Part shown: positions 1 through 5,683 of the stretch, in pieces | Layout of the letters: the number at the start of each line of letters is the position of its first letter | How positions within the stretch are numbered: the first letter of the stretch is position 1 | DNA from: Candidatus Sabulitectum sp. | GTDB taxonomy: Bacteria; Fermentibacterota; Fermentibacteria; Fermentibacterales; JCC-6 | Direction of reading: 5' to 3' | Assembly: GCA_023136985.1 (NCBI GenBank) | Contig: JAGLQD010000378.1 | Coordinates: forward strand, 1-5,683 | DNA length: 5,683 nucleotides | Notes under the pieces: generated by a model | The model's database searches: none | What the model saw: only the letters and a program-made list of their open reading frames with translations | What the model was told of the DNA's origin: nothing | Made by a program: the position numbers and the translations under genes

Positions 1-941
1 GGTCAATGTTCGGAGCAGAAGGAGCCGATCCATCTTCAACTATGGGCACTTACAGCTATGTCAGCTGGGTTCCAAAGCTGAACGAGTATGTTGACGGCAA
101 AATTGGTGCAACAATCACCACTCCCAGTGACGAAAACTTCGAAGTCTGCTATGCATACCTTAATCTTCACTTCACCGACAACTTCACACTTTCCGGTGGC
201 CAGATGAACATACCTTTCGGTTATGCTTATACCCGTTCAAGTGGATCCATGCTTTTTGCTGACAGATCCATGATCGTCGGCGGAGACTTCGGCAACTACG
301 GTGGAAAAGACAACATGGCTGTACTTACTGCCAAGTTTGCTCCTGTAACTGTTGATCTTGCCCTTTCCAATGGTGTTAGCATGCGCGCTGCTGCTATTGA
401 TTCTACTAACAAGCAGTTCACAGCAAGGCTTGCTGTTGACCCAACCGAGTGGCTCACAATTGGTGGATCCATGGCTATGGTTGGCGAAGCTGATGATGAC
501 GACACAGAGGATGTTGACGAAAGCTGGAGCAGCAATGGTATAGACATCTTTGCAGTTGCCAACTACCCGGTTACTTCAACAGGCACACTGAATTTCGTCG
601 GTGAGTACATGATTCTCGGACAGACTGGTGTTATCGCTGAGGATGCAGACTCCAATGACGGTTCCTGCATGAGTGTTATGCTCGCTTACGACGCACAGCT
701 CAACGGCGATGTTATCATGGCTATTCAGCCAGCAGTTCGCTACGACATGGTTGATCCTATTGCTGACGTTGATGACAACAACTACACTGCCATCGACTTC
801 TGCGTTGGAGTTGAAGTATTCAGCAACAAGAACACATTCCAGATCGGTGCCCGTAACTACGGCTTCGAGAACACCGATGTTGAGAACGGTGGCACAGAGA
901 GCTACACAGACATCTATGCCAAGTGGAGAATAAACTTCTAA
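1..941 (+). CDS. Outer-membrane porin-like beta-barrel protein, OprO/P-like (5' truncated)
   Basis: This is the 3' part of an outer-membrane channel protein, probably a diffusion porin for small solutes. The frame is open to the window edge (codon at 3-5), and no signal peptide follows the first ATG at 6, so the true start lies upstream. Residue numbers count from that ATG. The protein shows alternating polar and hydrophobic strands separated by Asp/Asn/Gly-rich loops. The stretch YAYLNLHFTDNFTLSGGQMN then IPFGYAY (residues 49-75), with ADRSM just after, resembles the 'GQFxxPFG...xRS' region of phosphate-selective porin O/P proteins. VRYDMVDP (244-251) resembles their C-terminal part. The last strand ends YAKWRINF, and a terminal Phe is the usual BAM recognition signal. 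Loops are strongly acidic (161-172), unlike the Lys/Arg-lined pore of true phosphate porins, so phosphate specificity should not be assumed. Cysteines at 48, 221 and 266 are unusual for this class. Barrel assignment is strong; the subfamily is moderate. Confidence 0.8.
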   Translation, partial: SMFGAEGADPSSTMGTYSYVSWVPKLNEYVDGKIGATITTPSDENFEVCYAYLNLHFTDNFTLSGGQMNIPFGYAYTRSSGSMLFADRSMIVGGDFGNYGGKDNMAVLTAKFAPVTVDLALSNGVSMRAAAIDSTNKQFTARLAVDPTEWLTIGGSMAMVGEADDDDTEDVDESWSSNGIDIFAVANYPVTSTGTLNFVGEYMILGQTGVIAEDADSNDGSCMSVMLAYDAQLNGDVIMAIQPAVRYDMVDPIADVDDNNYTAIDFCVGVEVFSNKNTFQIGARNYGFENTDVENGGTESYTDIYAKWRINF

Positions 942-956
942 TCAAGTTTTTTCAAT

Positions 957-991
957 AAAAAACCGGTTCTCTTCGGAGGGCCGGTTTTTTT
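957..991 (+). terminator. Intrinsic terminator after the porin gene
   Basis: A near-perfect hairpin starts 16 bases after the porin stop codon. Bases 957-971 pair with 976-990, with only two G-U wobbles (967-980 and 968-979). The loop is UUCG closed by a C-G pair, which is the exceptionally stable cUUCGg tetraloop. The 3' arm ends in a run of seven T (985-991). The A-run at the 5' base pairs with the T-run, so the element could in principle also work on the opposite strand. It separates the porin transcript from the downstream operon. Confidence 0.93.
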
Positions 992-1000
992 GTGTCCCCG

Positions 1001-1029
1001 TTTCCCTGTGTTCTTTTTGTTTGTATAAT
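1001..1029 (+). promoter_or_regulatory. Probable sigma-70-type promoter of the zinc-ribbon/arfB/GT operon
   Basis: A perfect TATAAT -10 box lies at 1024-1029, just after the terminator and 42 bases before the start codon of the next gene. The best -35 at a 17-base spacer is TTTCCC (1001-1006), which matches TTGACA at only three of six positions. The promoter is therefore defined mainly by its -10 box and may be weak or need an activator. Transcription would start near 1035-1037, giving a leader of about 35 bases. No clear operator or inverted repeat overlaps it. Confidence 0.55.
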
Positions 1030-1060
1030 GCGCTTGTCTATCTGTAGAACAATTTATTTA

Positions 1061-1070
1061 AAGGGGGGGA
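1061..1070 (+). promoter_or_regulatory. G-rich ribosome binding site of the zinc-ribbon gene
   Basis: AAGGGGGGGA directly precedes the ATG at 1072. The purine tract contains seven consecutive G (1063-1069) in place of a classic AGGAGG. It can pair with the pyrimidine-rich anti-Shine-Dalgarno end of 16S rRNA in more than one register. Its position fixes 1072 as the start. Confidence 0.6.
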
Positions 1071-1071
1071 A

Positions 1072-2229
1072 ATGCAGGAAGAGAACACGGTTCCAGGATC
1101 AGTGCCGGAGACTTCAGAGATACCTGAAATACCCGGTGTAACTGATGTGCCGGAAACAGAAGAAGCACCCGAGGAGGAATCCACTGCTCTTACACACGAC
1201 AGGGAACTTGCCTGTCAGAACTGCGGGGCCCCGCTTGCTTACATGGAGGGGGAGAATGTTATAACCTGCCCTTACTGTGGAACGGCTACCATGCTGGCAG
1301 GTTACGACAACATCGTTAAAATTGATGGACATTCCATGCTTCCCATGGATGTGAATGAGAACGATGCCATCAGTGCCCTGATAACATGGCTTTCAAAAGG
1401 ATTTCACAGGTCAAAGAGCTATGTGGGTTCTGCAAAGATAGGATCTGTAAAGGGGCTTATGCTTCCCTACTGGATCGTGAAGAGTACAGCCTCAACTTCC
1501 TGGCATGGAAAAAAGAAAAGAACAAAAACCACTGGGACCGGAGACAATAAGAGAACTCAGACCTGGTATGAGCCCGTGAGTGGCCGGTTCAGCGAGGACT
1601 TCACCTGGCCGGAGTATGCCAGAGAAGATCCCGGTGAATTCTGGGGTATCGGGAATATTCAACCGGGGAAGAAATCTGTTTTTCCGGACTGGGGCAAGTT
1701 CTGGCTCAGATTTGGTGGCAGCAAGGAGAGCTCCAACAGAGATATGCTGGCCGGGCAGATACCTTTCGACATTGAAGCTGTGAAAAGTGCAGGAATGGCT
1801 GATGATCTGGTAAATGGTCAGATCACCCAGGAGAGGGCAGAAGCCAATGCAAGAGGCAATATTAGCGAGCATCAGGCCAAAAAAGCAGAGTCAAAAGCCG
1901 ATGTAATGACAGATGTTGATACCACTGTGAATGTTAACAAAGTTGATCTTGTTTATGTGCCCATGTGGGAAATGAAATACATCATGGACGGCAAGGAATA
2001 CAGTGCTCTTGTTGACGGTGCCCAAAAAGAAGTTCTGGGTGCTGAATATCCGGTGAGCAAAAAGGCAAAGATCACTATCTTCGACATTGTACTGGGAATA
2101 CCTGCAATTGTAGCAGGAATTCTTGGTTTCAGCGGTGATGGAATACCTGCTGCAAAGATCGCCATGTTCGTTCTTGTTGCACTCATGCTTGCTTACAGTC
2201 TTAAAAAAGGTCTGGGCAGCAAAAACTGA
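1072..2229 (+). CDS. Zinc-ribbon protein with two C-terminal membrane helices, function unknown
   Basis: This is a 385-residue protein of unknown function. Residues 1-43 are an acidic, Pro/Glu-rich, probably disordered stretch with no Lys or Arg. A zinc ribbon follows: CQNC (48-51) and CPYC (66-69), a four-cysteine site of the TFIIB/rubredoxin-like type. The middle holds two similar aromatic motifs, LPYW (131-134) and VPMW (296-299), each followed by a predicted beta-strand, which suggests a repeated beta-domain. Between them lie a basic loop (146-161), a Trp-rich stretch (about 165-212) and a likely amphipathic helix (about 241-277). Two hydrophobic helices near 333-354 and 359-376 end in a short Lys-rich tail, so it is probably an inner-membrane protein with the bulk in the cytoplasm. 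Proteins with such N-terminal ribbons are often mislabelled as PriA-like helicases; no helicase motif is present. It is the first gene of the putative operon, and its TGA overlaps the ATG of the arfB-like gene. Gene call is very secure; function is not. Confidence 0.9.
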   Translation: MQEENTVPGSVPETSEIPEIPGVTDVPETEEAPEEESTALTHDRELACQNCGAPLAYMEGENVITCPYCGTATMLAGYDNIVKIDGHSMLPMDVNENDAISALITWLSKGFHRSKSYVGSAKIGSVKGLMLPYWIVKSTASTSWHGKKKRTKTTGTGDNKRTQTWYEPVSGRFSEDFTWPEYAREDPGEFWGIGNIQPGKKSVFPDWGKFWLRFGGSKESSNRDMLAGQIPFDIEAVKSAGMADDLVNGQITQERAEANARGNISEHQAKKAESKADVMTDVDTTVNVNKVDLVYVPMWEMKYIMDGKEYSALVDGAQKEVLGAEYPVSKKAKITIFDIVLGIPAIVAGILGFSGDGIPAAKIAMFVLVALMLAYSLKKGLGSKN

Positions 2230-2624
2230 TGGTTGACATTCCTGAAGCTGCCCTGTCGTGGACATACCTCAGAGCAGGTGGTCCCGGAGGGCAGCATCAG
2301 AACAAAACCGAGTCTGCTGTACAGCTGCGTTACAACATTTCTCTTGGAGAACTTCCAGATGATGCCGTTCTGCGACTGAAAAAGCTGGCTGGGAGAAGGC
2401 TTACCGATTCTGGTGATATCATTATTGAATCACGGGATCATCGAAGTCGTTTAATGAATACCAATTCTGCTCTTCGAAAGCTGAATGAACTGATCAAGCA
2501 GGCCCTTGTCGTACCCAGGAAGAGAAAGCCAACAAGACCCACCCGGGCATCAAGGGAAAGGCGACTTGTGTCAAAGAAGCAGCAGTCTGAGAAGAAGACA
2601 AGCAGGAAGAAACCACTGGCATAG
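2229..2624 (+). CDS. arfB: ArfB-type peptidyl-tRNA hydrolase, alternative ribosome-rescue factor
   Basis: Members of this family release the nascent chain from ribosomes stalled on mRNA without a stop codon. The GGQ loop reaches the peptidyl-transferase centre and hydrolyses peptidyl-tRNA, while a basic tail occupies the empty mRNA channel. The 131-residue product has GPGGQHQNKTESAV with GGQ at 20-22, the RF-1 domain signature. The tail from residue 97 on is Lys/Arg-rich and carries RKPTRPTRASRERRL (99-113), which closely matches the conserved tail of E. coli ArfB (YaeJ). It lacks the codon-recognition domains of RF1/RF2, which are about 350 residues. Compared with E. coli ArfB (140 residues, GGQ at 26-28) it has a slightly shorter N-terminus and a Gln in place of the Val after GGQH. 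The start at 2229 overlaps the upstream TGA as TGATG. The nearest purine tract (2203-2210) is too far for a normal ribosome binding site, so translation is probably coupled to the upstream gene. Confidence 0.93.
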   Translation: MVDIPEAALSWTYLRAGGPGGQHQNKTESAVQLRYNISLGELPDDAVLRLKKLAGRRLTDSGDIIIESRDHRSRLMNTNSALRKLNELIKQALVVPRKRKPTRPTRASRERRLVSKKQQSEKKTSRKKPLA

Positions 2625-2625
2625 C

Positions 2626-2632
2626 AGAGGAG
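2626..2632 (+). promoter_or_regulatory. Ribosome binding site of the GT-C gene
   Basis: AGAGGAG lies just after the TAG of the arfB-like gene (2622-2624) and four bases before the ATG at 2637. It supports this start. The 12-base gap to the previous gene leaves no room for a promoter, consistent with co-transcription. Confidence 0.65.
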
Positions 2633-2636
2633 CAGG

Positions 2637-4136
2637 ATGCAATTAGTCGATGAGAGTAAACCACGCTTTCTTATTTTGCTTCTCAGCGGGATCTCGCTGC
2701 TGGCAAGACTTCTTTTCCTTGGTCGAAAATGTTTCTGGATAGATGAGTGCCTTGCCTGGGGTGCGAGTCGTATGGATTGGCTTGAGATGATCAGAGCAGT
2801 TTCCACAGGCACACCGCATCCTCCCCTGGCATTTGTTCTCATGAAGTTGTCTTCTTTCTTTGCAGGGAATGGAGAATTCGGGCTTCGGTTTCTGATTGCT
2901 ATTCTGGTTGCTTCGGCAGTTATTCCCGTTTTCAGACTTGCCTCAAGACGAACAACAGTCAGAGGTGGATTCTGGGCAGGAATGGTATGGGCTGTTTCTC
3001 CTTTCGCTGTTTCTCTGGGGCAGGAAGCATGGGTGTACGGTATTAATCTGGCGATCTCCCTGTGGTTTGCTGATTTTGCAGATATGGCCTGGCGGGGATC
3101 CCGAAAGGGATTTGTCGGCGCTATTCTTCTGGGGGCTGCAGGGGTACTTACACAGCACATTTTTGTCCTGAGTGTTGTTGTCGGCAGTGTTCTGTACTTT
3201 ACCATTGATCCTTCCGAGAGGGTTTCATTCAAGAGATTCATCATAGTTCCAGCAGTGCTTGCCGTTCTGTACTTTCCCATTTTCCTCTTTTTTTCGGCGC
3301 AGTTTCTTCAGAGGAGTGCCAGAATGGTTTCTGCCGGGTCGGTGTTGGGGTTCTCTCGACTGTTAAGTACTGAACCTCTTTCTCAGTTCTTCAGGATTTT
3401 CTCCGGGGGACTGTTGCCGGAACTCTCTTCCAATCTCCTTGATCGGCCAAGAATGGTATCCGCATTTGTTCTCAATGCAGTCATGGTGTTGTTTCTTGCG
3501 GTATGGCCCTATTTTACCAGGATTCTTAAACAAGGCGAACGCAGGTATCTCTGGCTTTGTCTTCTCATGCCGTTTGGTCTTTTCCTGACTGATGGTCCCA
3601 CGGTCCGACAGCTTTCTGTTATCTGGATCCCGATTGTGATCACCTCGGCTGCGTTGTTCAGCAGATACCGCTGGCTGGGAATCACTGTTTCCATGTTCTG
3701 CCTGTTTTCTCTGGTTCCGTATTACGCCATGGAAGTGTTCCCCTACCATCACAGTGACTGGCGAACTGCAGTAGAAACTGTGGAATCCATCTCTCAACCA
3801 GGGGATATTGTTGTTGTGTTTGGCGGAAAATCGACATCTTTTGCATGGGAGTTCTATTCAAACTCAGATATTGTCTACCTGACCCCAGGTGGCGGCACTC
3901 CGTTCGCAGGCGGTGGATTTGATCTGGATGGAGCAAGGATAAGGGATCGTGTTGATCCAGAGCTGTTTCTGGACAGCATTTATGCCTGCGGGGATCATCG
4001 CAGGGTCTGGGTGATCCTGGATCGCTGGGGTATTCCTTCCATACATGGGGTAAAGGGGAAGTTTGATATGGATTTCTTTTTTTCTGCAGGTGATGATATG
4101 GAAGTTGGTTTGCTGGAGAACGCCTGTTTAGAGTAA
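2637..4136 (+). CDS. GT-C-fold polytopic membrane glycosyltransferase (RgtA/PMT-like)
   Basis: This 499-residue inner-membrane protein probably transfers a sugar from a polyprenyl-phosphate donor to an envelope glycan, lipid or protein on the periplasmic side. The first hydrophobic helix (about 10-29) is followed by WIDE (34-37), whose Asp36-Glu37 fits the acidic catalytic motif in the first periplasmic loop of GT-C enzymes. Next come TPHPPL (59-64) and SLGQEAWVY (126-134), both typical of the RgtA/B/C/D-like and PMT (GT39) families. About ten or eleven membrane segments extend to residue 364. The soluble C-terminal part (about 366-499) opens with SDWRTAVE and PGDIVVVF, a pattern common after the membrane region in these proteins. 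TQH (172-174) sits where relatives often have a Thr-His-Tyr type motif. No undecaprenyl-phosphate sugar synthase, flippase or other glycan gene is visible nearby, so donor and acceptor are unknown. Family assignment is strong; substrate is not inferable. Confidence 0.85.
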   Translation: MQLVDESKPRFLILLLSGISLLARLLFLGRKCFWIDECLAWGASRMDWLEMIRAVSTGTPHPPLAFVLMKLSSFFAGNGEFGLRFLIAILVASAVIPVFRLASRRTTVRGGFWAGMVWAVSPFAVSLGQEAWVYGINLAISLWFADFADMAWRGSRKGFVGAILLGAAGVLTQHIFVLSVVVGSVLYFTIDPSERVSFKRFIIVPAVLAVLYFPIFLFFSAQFLQRSARMVSAGSVLGFSRLLSTEPLSQFFRIFSGGLLPELSSNLLDRPRMVSAFVLNAVMVLFLAVWPYFTRILKQGERRYLWLCLLMPFGLFLTDGPTVRQLSVIWIPIVITSAALFSRYRWLGITVSMFCLFSLVPYYAMEVFPYHHSDWRTAVETVESISQPGDIVVVFGGKSTSFAWEFYSNSDIVYLTPGGGTPFAGGGFDLDGARIRDRVDPELFLDSIYACGDHRRVWVILDRWGIPSIHGVKGKFDMDFFFSAGDDMEVGLLENACLE

Positions 4137-4152
4137 CAGAATGTAACAAAAT
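4133..4152 (+). repeat. Short tandem direct repeat, two 10-base units
   Basis: GTAACAGAAT (4133-4142) is followed at once by GTAACAAAAT (4143-4152), nine of ten bases identical. The first copy contains the TAA stop of the GT-C gene. It may be chance in an AT-rich spacer. Its position upstream of a possible promoter for the RND gene would also suit a small operator. Confidence 0.4.
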
Positions 4153-4179
4153 TTGCCAATCCATGTCTCTTTTTATTAA
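4153..4179 (+). promoter_or_regulatory. Possible weak promoter upstream of the RND gene
   Basis: TTGCCA (4153-4158) matches the -35 consensus at five of six positions. TATTAA (4174-4179) matches the -10 box at four of six, but the spacer is only 15 bases. At 17 bases the -10 would be TTAACT, three of six. The 94-base spacer (4137-4230) is AT-rich and has no GC-rich hairpin with a T-run, so read-through from the operon is equally possible. Confidence 0.25.
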
Positions 4180-4214
4180 CTTCCATCATCAGAATTAAAA
4201 ATTGACTACCCTTG

Positions 4215-4224
4215 AGAGAGGGGG
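4215..4224 (+). promoter_or_regulatory. Ribosome binding site of the RND gene, supports a TTG start
   Basis: The purine tract AGAGAGGGGG ends six bases before the TTG at 4231. That is suitable Shine-Dalgarno spacing and helps decide the start. An in-frame TGA at 4213-4215 excludes starts further upstream. Confidence 0.6.
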
Positions 4225-4230
4225 ATTGGC

Positions 4231-5683
4231 TTGAAGCTGTCCATTATCGCCGTATCCAGACCTGTTGCAGTTACGGTTATTTCCGTTGTTGTTGCAGTAC
4301 TGGGAGCCATTGCTGTTCTTCAGATGCCTGTAGATCTTCTTCCTTCCGTAGAGTACCCCAGAATTACAATTGAGACCAGGTACCCTTCTTCAAGTCCTTA
4401 TGAAGTAGAGCGTCTTGTTACAGATCCTCTTGAGAATGCACTTGCAGGGGTCAGAGGGCTTCGTTCCTATTCCTCCAGATCTTACGGAGACATGAGTCGA
4501 ATTACATTGGAATTCGACTGGGGCGCCAACATGGACTACACACGGCTTGAGGTGAGAGAGAAGCTGGATGTTGCCAGCTGGTCTCTTCCGGATGCTGCTG
4601 CAAGACCAACCATTGTTGACTATGACCCGTCCAGCAGGCCGTTCATGGAGATTCTTCTTACCATGGATGGTGGATGGACCGATATAACTGACTTTTCTCG
4701 AAGGGTAATAGCCACAAGGATCGAACAGGTGGATGGCGTTGCAGCCTGTGAAGTTGACGGAGAGGCTGTACCGGCAGTTTATGTACGGCTCCGGGACGGG
4801 GCTATAGAAGAACTCGGGATAAATCCTGCTTCGATTGCTGCTGCCATTCAGGGAGCCAATGCGGTTTCATCTGGCGGGCAGGTTCGTGATGGAGACAAAG
4901 AGTTCTTCCTTTCTCTGCAGGGTGAATTTGAATCACTTGAGGATATTGAAAATACTGTTGTGGGAACCCTTGGAACCACCCCTCTGCTGCTTGGATCAAT
5001 TGCCGACATATACATTTCAGAAAAGCCACCCACGGAATGGGCCAGCTACAACGGCGAGAGGGCGATCATTCTTCGTGTAAGAAAAATGGCGGAAGCCAAC
5101 ACAGTGGAAGTTGCCGGAGACGTCAAGGATATTCTTGATGAACTTAACCTTGCCCATGAGGATGTTAGTCTGCAGATTATTCAGAACGACGCCGAGTTCA
5201 TTGAAGAATCCATCGCCGGCGTTGTTGAAGCTCTGATCCTTGGTGGAATTCTTGCATTCGGAGTTCTTTTCTTCTTCCTTCGGGACTGGAGGAGCCCTCT
5301 TATTCTCGGTCTTTCTCTTCCTCTGAGTATCGCACTTGCTCTGTTCTTTCTTTACCTTGCCGGAGTCACGGTTAACATCATGTCTCTGGGAGGTCTTGCT
5401 CTGGGAACCGGCCTTCTTGTTGATAATGCGGTTGTGGTTCTAGAGGCCATATCCAGAAGGCGTGAGAAGGGTGAAGGCAGGGTAAGCGCTGCAACATCAG
5501 GAACCGCCGAAGTGGGTCCTGCCATTGTTGCAAGCACCCTTACCACAATTATCGTTTTCTTCCCGGTCGTGTACATGGAGGGTATCACAAGTCAGCTTTT
5601 CCGTGATCAGGCTCTTGCTGTGGGCTCTGCTCTTCTGGCAAGTCTTCTTGTTGCGGTAACTGTGATTCCTGCTCTGGCCGCCA
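4231..5683 (+). CDS. RND-family efflux transporter permease (3' truncated by the window)
   Basis: This is the N-terminal half (484 codons, no stop) of a proton-driven inner-membrane pump; full-length relatives have about 1000-1050 residues. From TTG it reads MKLSIIAVSRPVAVTVIS, the standard RND opening before helix TM1 (about 11-31). PVDLLPSVEYPRI (33-45), YPSSSPYEVE (51-60) and LAGVRGLRS (71-79) are hallmark porter-domain sequences. The periplasmic porter region runs to about 330. Then come TM2 (about 332-350), FFFLRDWRSPL, TM3, TM4 with GTGLLVDNAVVVLEAI (392-407), TM5 and most of TM6. TM4 has Asp398 followed by Asn399, where AcrB has a proton-relay Asp-Asp pair. The first ATG in frame (4324) would remove TM1, and the only other codon between the upstream TGA and 4231 that could initiate is a rare ATT (4225), so TTG is the best start. 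No membrane-fusion adaptor gene precedes it. Substrate (drug, lipid or metal) cannot be told; the charge-relay sequence argues against the CzcA metal-pump group. Family call is very secure. Confidence 0.93.
   Translation, partial: MKLSIIAVSRPVAVTVISVVVAVLGAIAVLQMPVDLLPSVEYPRITIETRYPSSSPYEVERLVTDPLENALAGVRGLRSYSSRSYGDMSRITLEFDWGANMDYTRLEVREKLDVASWSLPDAAARPTIVDYDPSSRPFMEILLTMDGGWTDITDFSRRVIATRIEQVDGVAACEVDGEAVPAVYVRLRDGAIEELGINPASIAAAIQGANAVSSGGQVRDGDKEFFLSLQGEFESLEDIENTVVGTLGTTPLLLGSIADIYISEKPPTEWASYNGERAIILRVRKMAEANTVEVAGDVKDILDELNLAHEDVSLQIIQNDAEFIEESIAGVVEALILGGILAFGVLFFFLRDWRSPLILGLSLPLSIALALFFLYLAGVTVNIMSLGGLALGTGLLVDNAVVVLEAISRRREKGEGRVSAATSGTAEVGPAIVASTLTTIIVFFPVVYMEGITSQLFRDQALAVGSALLASLLVAVTVIPALAA

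Noticed and set aside
6..8. ATG near the window start as the true start of the porin
   Set aside because: The frame remains open upstream, there is no signal peptide after this Met, and such porins need one for export.
1213..1278. Labelling the zinc-ribbon protein as a PriA-like helicase or primosomal protein
   Set aside because: Only the four-cysteine ribbon is shared with such annotations. There are no Walker A/B or other helicase motifs, and the protein has two C-terminal membrane helices.
1492..1872. A 126-codon minus-strand frame inside the zinc-ribbon gene
   Set aside because: It is fully nested opposite a secure coding region and its product has no recognisable domain; it is best read as a shadow frame.
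2438..3280. A 280-codon open frame on the minus strand
   Set aside because: It lies antisense to the arfB-like and GT-C genes, both of which carry clear family motifs. Its product is Arg/Ser/Thr-rich without recognisable domains, and no ribosome binding site or promoter stands out.
4170..4201. AT-rich inverted repeat as a terminator after the GT-C gene
   Set aside because: The arms TTTTTA and TAAAAA are short and have no G-C pairs, and no T-run follows, so it should not terminate efficiently.
4202..4207. TTGACT as the -35 box of an RND promoter
   Set aside because: The position 17 bases downstream (4225-4230, ATTGGC) does not resemble a -10 box and transcription would then begin inside the coding region.
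1..5683. CRISPR array, tRNA, rRNA, insertion sequence or phage-type genes
   Set aside because: No spaced repeat series, tRNA-like cloverleaf, rRNA sequence, transposase motif or long terminal inverted repeats were seen.

Overview
This window comes from the chromosome of a Gram-negative bacterium. An outer-membrane beta-barrel protein that ends in a terminal Phe and an RND-type transporter both imply a double membrane. Base composition looks close to 50% GC, and codon use looks similar across the genes by eye. Nothing suggests a plasmid, phage or insertion element. I cannot name the species. The porin and the zinc-ribbon protein do not look like close copies of the well-known proteobacterial versions, so an uncultivated or less-studied lineage is plausible, but that is inference.

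All five genes are on the + strand. (1) Bases 1-941 hold the 3' part of a porin-like outer-membrane protein that resembles the phosphate-selective porin O/P superfamily. (2) Bases 942-1071 hold a strong intrinsic terminator with a UUCG loop, then a consensus -10 box and a G-rich ribosome binding site. (3) Bases 1072-4136 look like a three-gene operon. It starts with a membrane-anchored zinc-ribbon protein of unknown function. The second gene is an ArfB-type peptidyl-tRNA hydrolase (non-stop ribosome rescue), whose ATG overlaps the preceding TGA by one base. The third, 12 bases further on, is a GT-C-fold polytopic glycosyltransferase. (4) Bases 4137-4230 are a short AT-rich spacer with no convincing terminator. 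(5) From 4231 to the window edge runs the N-terminal half of an RND efflux permease, which must start at a TTG codon.

The genes do not form an obvious pathway. Ribosome rescue, envelope glycosylation and efflux are separate jobs, and the tight spacing may reflect shared transcription only. The least understood gene is the zinc-ribbon membrane protein, whose translation appears coupled to that of the rescue factor. I found no CRISPR array, tRNA, rRNA, mobile element or clearly novel system. The window is mostly ordinary core-type gene content with a few details worth checking.
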